Assembly (NCBI GenBank): GCA_003427395.1
Contig: BFEA01000326.1
Location: 1,084,561 to 1,108,131, forward strand
Direction of reading: 5' to 3'
DNA from: Chara braunii
Taxonomy: Eukaryota > Streptophyta > Charophyceae > Charales > Characeae
Length of the DNA stretch: 23,571 nucleotides
The position numbers and the translations under genes are program-made. Every line of letters starts with the position of its first letter. Position 1 is the first letter of the stretch. This document shows, piece by piece, positions 18,417 through 23,571 of the stretch. The notes beneath the pieces were generated by a model, which was not told the DNA's origin, searched no databases, and saw only the letters and a program-made list of their open reading frames with translations.

Positions 18417-18912
18417 GGGGACCAAGTCCCACTTGCAGCGGTTTAGTTCCCGTAGCCAGTACTGCACGACACTGTGTGACTTCGTGTGGCAATGTGCGGC
18501 TGGTTGACAAACGGCGGGTTAAATCGCAAAAAATAACAGGATTTGAACGTGCTGAATGACAGTAATGATGAAAGGCAGGTCAGTCTGGTAACCAAGGGTA
18601 TGGCAGCGGCATTGTCGGGAAAAACTTTTAGTTTCTGTGGAAATACAAGAAGATGGACGGTCCCCACGTCTAGCGCGACTGGGGTCAGGCTGCGGACGAG
18701 GACCGTTCCCTGCGAGTGAAAGAGCTCATTCCGACTATAACAGCCAATGGGAAAACACTACATAGCAACATTCAATCCATTCCGTTCGAAGAAAAACATA
18801 ACCGACCATGCGCCCTACGATCAATGTCAATCAGCTGTCAGGAAACGTGTCGCACAAAACACAGGGTCCCCCCAACTGAGGACTAAACCGCTGCAAGTGG
18901 GACTTGGTCCCG
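18417..18912. mobile_element. Non-autonomous DNA element with 30-bp terminal inverted repeats
   Basis: 18417-18446 and 18883-18912 are inverted copies with 29 of 30 bases identical (arms beginning GGGACCAAGTCCCACTTGCA). The arms themselves contain a small palindrome, GGGAC-CAA-GTCCC. The 436-bp interior encodes nothing I recognise. Flanks GACTCC (18411-18416) and GGCTCC (18912-18917) are a weak candidate target duplication overlapping the end by one base, too poor to assign a superfamily. The high arm identity suggests recent activity compared with the old LTR element. A related single end lies at 23080-23102. Confidence 0.85.
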
Positions 18913-19535
18913 GCTCCTTTGAGATTTTGTTTTAAAATTCTGTGCAGCTATAAAAAAAGTAAAAGAAAAAACAGAGCACGCTGACAAGGAAAATATTCTG
19001 CAGCAAAAAAAGAAGTCCTGCCGACCCTGCATCACGACCTCTTGCTGCGGTCAGCGGACTCACATCTGTTCTTTTGCAGCAGCTCAAAACAGGCCGCACA
19101 CACTCAGACCTGGATCTGTCGGCCCAGCCTCTTTGCAGCAGCACATGGCACACTCAGGCCGCCCATTGCGTTTCAAGTTTTGGAAACTTAAAATTTAAAA
19201 CATAATTTTTTTCCACGTTCACAAACTGAAGCACTCAAATTCGTCCTCGATTTTAAAAAAAAAAAATAAATAAATAAAAAATCCGTCCTCGACCCTGCTA
19301 TCGTCGTCGCCTTTGGCAGTACATGGCAGACTCAAAATTTGTCCTGAAAGGCAGAGGAGATATGTCAGGTCTGGATCTGAGGGCATAGTACTCACAGTAC
19401 GAGTACTTGGCCTTTTAGAACTAGTAAGCTCTAGTCGTCATTGCGGTCAGATGCATGCAGGTCCAACCATAATTGCTGTCAGATACGTCCAAGTGGAACC
19501 GTAATCGCTGTCAAATGCATCAGGAAAAAATGCTA
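18913..19535. other. Gene-free stretch with short dispersed motifs
   Basis: No gene. A motif close to TCAGGCCTGGATCTGT occurs at 19104-19120 and 19365-19380, and again beyond 21 kb. A-rich runs lie at 18952-18972, 19010 and 19255-19280. A three-copy 31-32 bp repeat at 19441-19523 is listed separately. Confidence 0.5.
19441..19523 (+). repeat. Three-copy tandem repeat, 31-32 bp
   Basis: Units start at TTGCGGTCAGATGCAT (19441), ATTGCTGTCAGATACGT (19472) and ATCGCTGTCAAATGCAT (19504). They differ by a few substitutions. A similar unit, ATTGCGGTAAGATGCA, occurs at 23516 near the window's right edge, so the unit is dispersed as well as tandem. Confidence 0.75.
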
Positions 19536-19653
19536 CCGTCTTCACCCCGAATAGAACGGCCCGGTCGGTCATTATAGCCGTATTTGGTGCAAGTTTCAGT
19601 CTAGGTACAGCGATAATGACCGGACGGCCGGCGTTGTCTTCGGGTGAAGAGGG
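19536..19653. mobile_element. 118-bp MITE flanked by TA, Tc1/mariner-like
   Basis: The ends are inverted copies over about 45 bases: CCGTCTTCACCCCGAA and following bases at the left, CCCTCTTCACCCGAAG on the reverse strand at the right, both continuing into CGGTCATTAT. The arms meet almost at the centre. The dinucleotide TA flanks both sides (19534-19535 and 19654-19655), which fits the TA target duplication of Tc1/mariner-type transposons and their MITEs. No coding capacity. TA flanks are common by chance, so the superfamily is an inference. Confidence 0.75.
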
Positions 19654-19655
19654 TA

Positions 19656-20229
19656 GTGTGAGTGATAGAGGATGCCCTGAGTACAGGAAAGGGCAGACTC
19701 AAATCATGTCCAGACTCCAGAGTCCTCACAGGCAGTGTGAAGAATGAAAATTTTCAGCAGCGTCAGGTCTGAGACTCAGTGTGCCCTGAGACCGTTTTTT
19801 CCTTATACAGCCGTAACCCCAAACCTTACTTCATCTCTTCATAATTCGTACTCTTGACCTGTTTAACTGAAACTTACATCCATATACCATACAGCCAGAT
19901 GCAGTGTGCTGAGTACAAAGGACTCAGAATGTCTTTTTTGAGTCCTTCTGAGTCCGAACGAGACTGCAGTGACAGCCAGATGCAGTGCACTGAGGCTTGA
20001 TTGGCGCAAGGGATACTTGGCAATACTCAGTTGGAGGTGAGTGTGCAAGAGCTCCCGGCACAAGGGATACTTGGTGTTGAGTTTGGACACTACATCCTCG
20101 CAGGGATGGGATGCGGTGGATAGCATGGACTGTATGGTTCCGCATTTGAACATCTGGACGTCGTGGCTGTAGGGGTTATTCAGGGACTCAGCTCTTGATG
20201 CCGAGGTGGCCGGTTGGAATCCATGTGTG
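19656..20229. other. Gene-free stretch with diverged local duplications
   Basis: CAGCCAGATGCAGTG occurs near 19900 and 19974. GGCGCAAGGGATACTTGG near 20002 recurs as GGCACAAGGGATACTTGG near 20057. Many AGACTCA/GACTCAG hexamers are scattered. The minus-strand frame 20264-19863 is longer than its neighbours but is built on these duplications and matches no family I know. Confidence 0.45.
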
Positions 20230-20750
20230 CGCAGAGAAGGCGATAATTGGTAGAAAAAGCCCATGCCAAAACGTTTTCGGCCAAGCCAAAACCTTTTCGG
20301 TTTTGGCCACCCAAAACTCGGCCGTTTGGTAATATCGGCCCAAACGTTTTCGGCCTGGGTGAAAGGCCCCTTCGCCCCGTGGCCACATCAACCTGGGCCT
20401 GTTTTTACGGGTTCAAGCACTTTTTTTGGACCAGATTCATGAACGGGTAGGGCCCTTCTTTTTCAAAATAGGGTACGTGGGCCTCATTCTATACTTCAGC
20501 GGTACCACCCTCAGCCTCTTTCACATCAAAATGAATCTGGCGCTGCTATGCGCCAGATTCATGATCCGGTAGGCCCCTTCGAGGGACGCGTGGGCCACTG
20601 GGCCTGTAGTACCCCCACATGGACGTCATTGGGCCGGTAGTACCAAACGGGGCCCCACATGGAAGTCATTGGGCCGGTAGTACCAAACGGCCGGGTTTCG
20701 GGTTTTGGTTTTGGCGTGGACGCTTTCTACCAATTATCCCGCAGAGGAGG
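20230..20750. mobile_element. 499-bp MULE-like MITE with target duplication
   Basis: The element (20241-20739) has inverted ends: CGATAATTGGTAGAAA at the left and GGATAATTGGTAGAAA on the reverse strand at the right, continuing with lower similarity to about 31 bp, with a second matching block CGGCCGTTTGGTA further in. Immediately outside, CGCAGAGAAGG (20230-20240) and CGCAGAGGAGG (20740-20750) match in 10 of 11 bases. Target duplications of 9-11 bp are typical of Mutator-like elements. Inside are a 13-bp-stem hairpin (20531-20562, ATGAATCTGGCGC arms, TGCTAT loop) and a two-copy direct repeat containing CATTGGGCCGGTAGTACC near 20628 and 20668. There is no transposase. Confidence 0.85.
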
Positions 20751-21308
20751 GCTTAGGCCCAGAGGGCTACGGATCCACTAAACCAACCTTGTGGCTCTGT
20801 CTCCTTAATATCCATTCTGGGGAGTGTCAGTCCTGTTCCTATTCCATTGGCAAGTCACGTATTAACGTAAAAAAAAAGAAACAAGTCCAGCAGTGTCACA
20901 CTTTTGTTTTCTAAACGCCAAAACAAACAGGTGTGCGCAACAACAACATGGGGTGCTGAGTTCGAAAAAGGAAATAATATTATCCGTAAATATGGCTGTG
21001 GCCCGCGTGAGATTTAAAAATGCTTTTGTTGCCCTCTCAAACTCAGCGAGTGAGTTTGTTGCCCGCATGTGATTTTGTTGCCCTTTCCAAACTTGTTTGT
21101 GCCACACCCAAACTTACCCCCCTCCCTCCCCGCTCTCCCCCCCACCCAAGAAAAAAAACAAGGCTTGTATCCAACTCTTGTCATTCCTGCGGGGCCAGCT
21201 AGCAGACTCAAATAGGTTGCAGATGCTAAGTCCTCAGAGTGTGCTGAAAACAGAGGACTCAGATTCAGGCCTGGCTCTGTGTTGTAGACTCAAATCCTTG
21301 GCAGGGTC

Positions 21309-21367
<59 letters not shown>

Positions 21368-21461
21368 TTGCGCCTGTGATGGCTGCACAGTTCAGAATTC
21401 ACAGAAATAACAGTCCACTGCAAGATTGGGCCAAGGCCAGTTACATAATTCGTCTTTGTAA
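20751..21461. other. Gene-free stretch with a TAA microsatellite
   Basis: No gene is supported. 21311-21363 is an uninterrupted (TAA)n run of about 17 units. A TTCAGGCCTGGCTCTGT motif at 21264-21280 belongs to the dispersed family seen at 19.1, 19.4 and 22.0 kb. C-rich and A-rich runs occur at 21116-21160. Confidence 0.55.
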
Positions 21462-21514
21462 ATGGGACGCTGGACCCGGTTTCTAGCACGTGCTGCTCCC
21501 CACTAATAGATGGA
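21462..21514 (-). repeat. Right copy of the long-range inverted repeat
   Basis: This is the reverse complement of 1-55, about 89 percent identical by eye, including the CACGTGCTG core. Similarity ends after TGGA at 21514. A strong hairpin begins nine bases further on. Confidence 0.75.
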
Positions 21515-21522
21515 GCCTTCCT

Positions 21523-21569
21523 GGGCGTGCTAGGGGTGGCTGCTCATATCAGCACCCCTAGCATCGCCC
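21523..21569. repeat. Long hairpin, 16-17 base arms
   Basis: GGGCGTGCTAGGGGTG and CACCCCTAGCATCGCCC pair with one bulged or mismatched position around a 14-base loop (GCTGCTCATATCAG). It directly follows the right inverted-repeat copy and is followed by an A/G-rich run at 21580-21606, the same hairpin-plus-A-tract layout seen at 8-9 kb. The function is unknown; a transcribed form would be very stable. Confidence 0.8.
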
Positions 21570-22529
21570 GGCCCGTGTTAAAAAAAAGAAAAAAAGAAAA
21601 AAAGAAGGCCAAGACCAGTTAGAAAACTGCAAGAAAAACAGTACGCTATGCGCTCCACCGCCTATGGAGCGGTATCCCTCCGGCCCGGCAGTGAGGCCGG
21701 ACCAGTTTCAGGCCGCCGGCCTGACCCTGGTCCGGTACCAGGTTATTCCGCTACTGGACCCAGGCCGGTATATCACTTCGGCCTAGGTCCANGGCGGCAG
21801 GTTCATTCATTCAGTGGTTNGTTCGTTCATTGAGCNGGACNGGACCTCCACTCAGCTGTTGCTTCATGTGTGTGTCCATCTCCTCTCCCTCTCTCTCCTC
21901 TCTCTCACCATCTCCGCGCGTGTCCACCACGCGCTGCCACAGCCTACCTGTTCAATAATTGTCAAAAAAGAGAGGTGGCCTGGGCTAGTGGTAATTGGGG
22001 CCCAGCAAAAGGACTTCTATTCAGGCCTGGATCTGTATAGCAGACTCCAGTGATTTTGCTGAGCCCCAATTCTGGAGCATGTGCGCAAAATATTGCACTC
22101 TCAGACTGAGTCAGGGCCGACTCTGTTTACTGCAGCACCGCTACGGTTCTGGGCTAGGCTCTATCCCCGGACCTCAAGGCTCATGCAGCATACCATACAT
22201 TTACGTATTACATGTAGTACCTAAGTTTGGTTCAGCACACTTTACGTTTCTGGCCCTCAGACATCTTTCTGCGCCTCAGACGTTTTCAGAATCTGCTGGT
22301 ACCAGTCCCTCGCCGCATCCATTAAAAGGATTGGAAGGATACAGAGAAGAAGATTAGTATGGCCACTCCCTCCGTGCACCAGGATGACACACATAAATCG
22401 AGAAACGGTACAAAAAAAACAAAAACAGGGGTAAGTACGTTCATGTCACTTTTGAGTATCAAATTAGCAAAAAAAACACGCGCTGGCAAAGAAACCAGGC
22501 TCCGAGTCCGCAGCCATAGGCTGCGCCTT
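21570..22529. other. Gene-free stretch with small GC hairpins and Ns
   Basis: CAGGCCGCCGGCCTG (near 21709) and CCTGGTCCGGTACCAGG (near 21729) are small palindromes in a GGCC-rich patch. Single Ns occur at 21792, 21820, 21836 and 21841 and mark uncertain assembly. TCAGGCCTGGATCTGT recurs at 22021-22036, followed by GCAGACTCC. I find no gene. Confidence 0.5.
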
Positions 22530-22613
22530 ACCCCGTTGCCTTTTGTCGTGTAGCACAACTTTCTTATCAGGGAAAGTAGAGGACCGTTAACAGGGGTCTA
22601 CAGGGCATCTACA
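22530..22613 (+). repeat. 84-bp direct repeat, copy 1
   Basis: It begins ACCCCGTTGCCTTTTG and ends GGGCATCTACA, and is identical in 83 of 84 bases to 23145-23228. Within it, a 78-base core runs from TG to CA. The copies are 615 bp apart in the same orientation. Confidence 0.9.
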
Positions 22614-23144
22614 GGGGCGCTGGAAGGGTGCGGTCGCAAACGTAAAAACGACCGGTAGGCTAAGCGGTCGCGCGACAGCTTGGATGGTCACCGACCACCG
22701 GTAGGTTGGGGAGGTCGTCTGAGGTGTCTGGCGGGCGGCGTCTAGTGTTTACTGTTTGGGAGACCAACGTTTTTTTTCTCGTTTTTTTTTCTCGGCCTCT
22801 TTTGTTTCTCGGTTCATCGTCCCGGTACACTCAAAATGTTAAGTTTGGTCCGAATGTATGTAGGGGTACAACCGTCCAGGTAGAATGTTGTGTAGGGGAG
22901 CCAACTTCTTAGGCGGGTGGTGTCCGTCGTTATTCACAATACTTGACGGGATAAGGGCCCAAAAAAATCGACGATTGCGGCATCGGGCATGCAGCCTCGC
23001 AAGAAATAGAAGACCAGCACCGCCGAAGGGCAGGAGTGCGCGGGTCCGGAGAAGGCACTGGCGTTGGTGCATCCACCCGGGGGCCAAGTCCCACTAGCAG
23101 CGTCGAGTTTCCTCGACGCCTGAGGTAGGTGAGTCGGTGACACG
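22614..23144. other. Unique segment between direct repeats, with an orphan TIR-like end
   Basis: 23080-23102 (GGGGGCCAAGTCCCACTAGC and on) matches the 18.4-kb element's terminal repeat at about 22 of 24 bases, but no partner copy is visible. It is followed directly by the hairpin CGTCGAG-TTTC-CTCGACG (23101-23118). There is no coding sequence I can support. Nothing resembling a primer site or polypurine tract adjoins the direct repeats. Confidence 0.5.
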
Positions 23145-23228
23145 ACCCCGTTGCCTTTTGTCGTGTAGCACAACTTTCTTATCAGGGAAAGTCGAGGACC
23201 GTTAACAGGGGTCTACAGGGCATCTACA
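23145..23228 (+). repeat. 84-bp direct repeat, copy 2
   Basis: It differs from 22530-22613 only by GTCGA in place of GTAGA. Flanking sequence on either side differs between the copies. Near-identity implies a recent duplication or gene-conversion-like exchange. Confidence 0.9.
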
Positions 23229-23252
23229 CCTTGCGGTGTCAGATTCCGAGCA

Positions 23253-23458
23253 TTCAGACTGTGTACAACAATTTGCTTGCCATGCTACATTTATGCACGA
23301 GGGAGAGTTCAGACTGTGCACAACAATCCACTTGTTCGTGTACTTGTGTTTTGGTTGCATAACTGTTGGTTAACATTTATGCACGAGGGAGTGTTCAGAC
23401 TGTGCACAACAATCCACTTGTTCATGTACTTGTGTTTTGGTTGCATAATTGTTGGTTA
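23253..23458 (+). repeat. 86-bp tandem duplication plus partial third copy
   Basis: Two units of exactly 86 bp (23287-23372 and 23373-23458) begin ACATTTATGCACGAGGG and differ at only a few positions. A partial, more diverged copy (TTCAGACTGTGTACAACAA) precedes them at about 23253-23280. 86 is not a multiple of three, so a coding repeat is unlikely. Confidence 0.88.
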
Positions 23459-23571
23459 TGTCTTCTATAGTTAGAGGCCATGTTCAGGCATTTGCAGTGT
23501 TTCGAGTCCTGCCATAATTGCGGTAAGATGCACTCAGGAAAGTGTTAGTGTGAGTATGCCCTCAGTCAGAC
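23459..23571. other. Window edge, dispersed repeat fragment
   Basis: ATTGCGGTAAGATGCACTCAGG at about 23516 is related to the 31-32 bp units at 19441-19523. Nothing else is visible. Confidence 0.5.

Noticed and set aside
19863-20264. 133-codon minus-strand ORF
   Set aside because: Composed of local duplications; no known domain and no coding signature.
22005-22060. A-box-like GGCCTGGGCTAGTGGTAA as another SINE head
   Set aside because: No B box at the expected distance.

Overview
This looks like repeat-rich, gene-poor nuclear DNA from a eukaryote of the green lineage. The basis is a Ty3/gypsy chromovirus with a plant-type initiator-Met-like primer site, a tRNA-derived SINE, several MITE-like elements, microsatellites, long A/T tracts and isolated assembly Ns. 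A streptophyte alga (for example a Chara-like genome) is only a guess. I found no intact host gene, no rRNA or functional tRNA, and no CRISPR array.

Layout. 1-2066 holds diverged C-rich repeats, then AT-rich DNA. 2067-2975 is a left-truncated LTR followed by a primer-binding site. 2976-12065 has no retrotransposon coding and appears to be DNA inserted into the element's leader. This block carries hairpin clusters and a head-to-tail minus-strand pair of small reading frames of unknown family (5973-4985). It also carries a 53-bp tandem repeat, a dense array of short palindromes separated by A/T tracts (8222-9616), a tRNA-related SINE (9937-9617, minus) and a 192-bp foldback element (10761-10952). 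12066-17111 is a decayed gag-pol: zinc knuckle, protease, reverse transcriptase, RNase H, integrase, chromodomain. A polypurine tract and a complete 950-bp 3' LTR (17124-18073) follow.

18074-23571 is a mosaic of non-autonomous elements: a 0.5-kb element with 29/30-identical terminal inverted repeats (18417-18912), a 118-bp TA-flanked MITE (19536-19653) and a 499-bp MULE-like MITE with a near-perfect 10-11 bp target duplication (20241-20739). It also has 84-bp direct repeats 0.6 kb apart and an 86-bp tandem duplication. An inverted copy of the first 55 bases lies at 21462-21514.

Nothing here forms a working pathway. The retrotransposon is dead: gag is broken in several frames, the protease has DIG for DTG, and two of three integrase catalytic residues appear replaced. 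The least explained parts are the minus-strand ORF pair at 5 kb and the palindrome/A-tract array at 8.2-10.2 kb.
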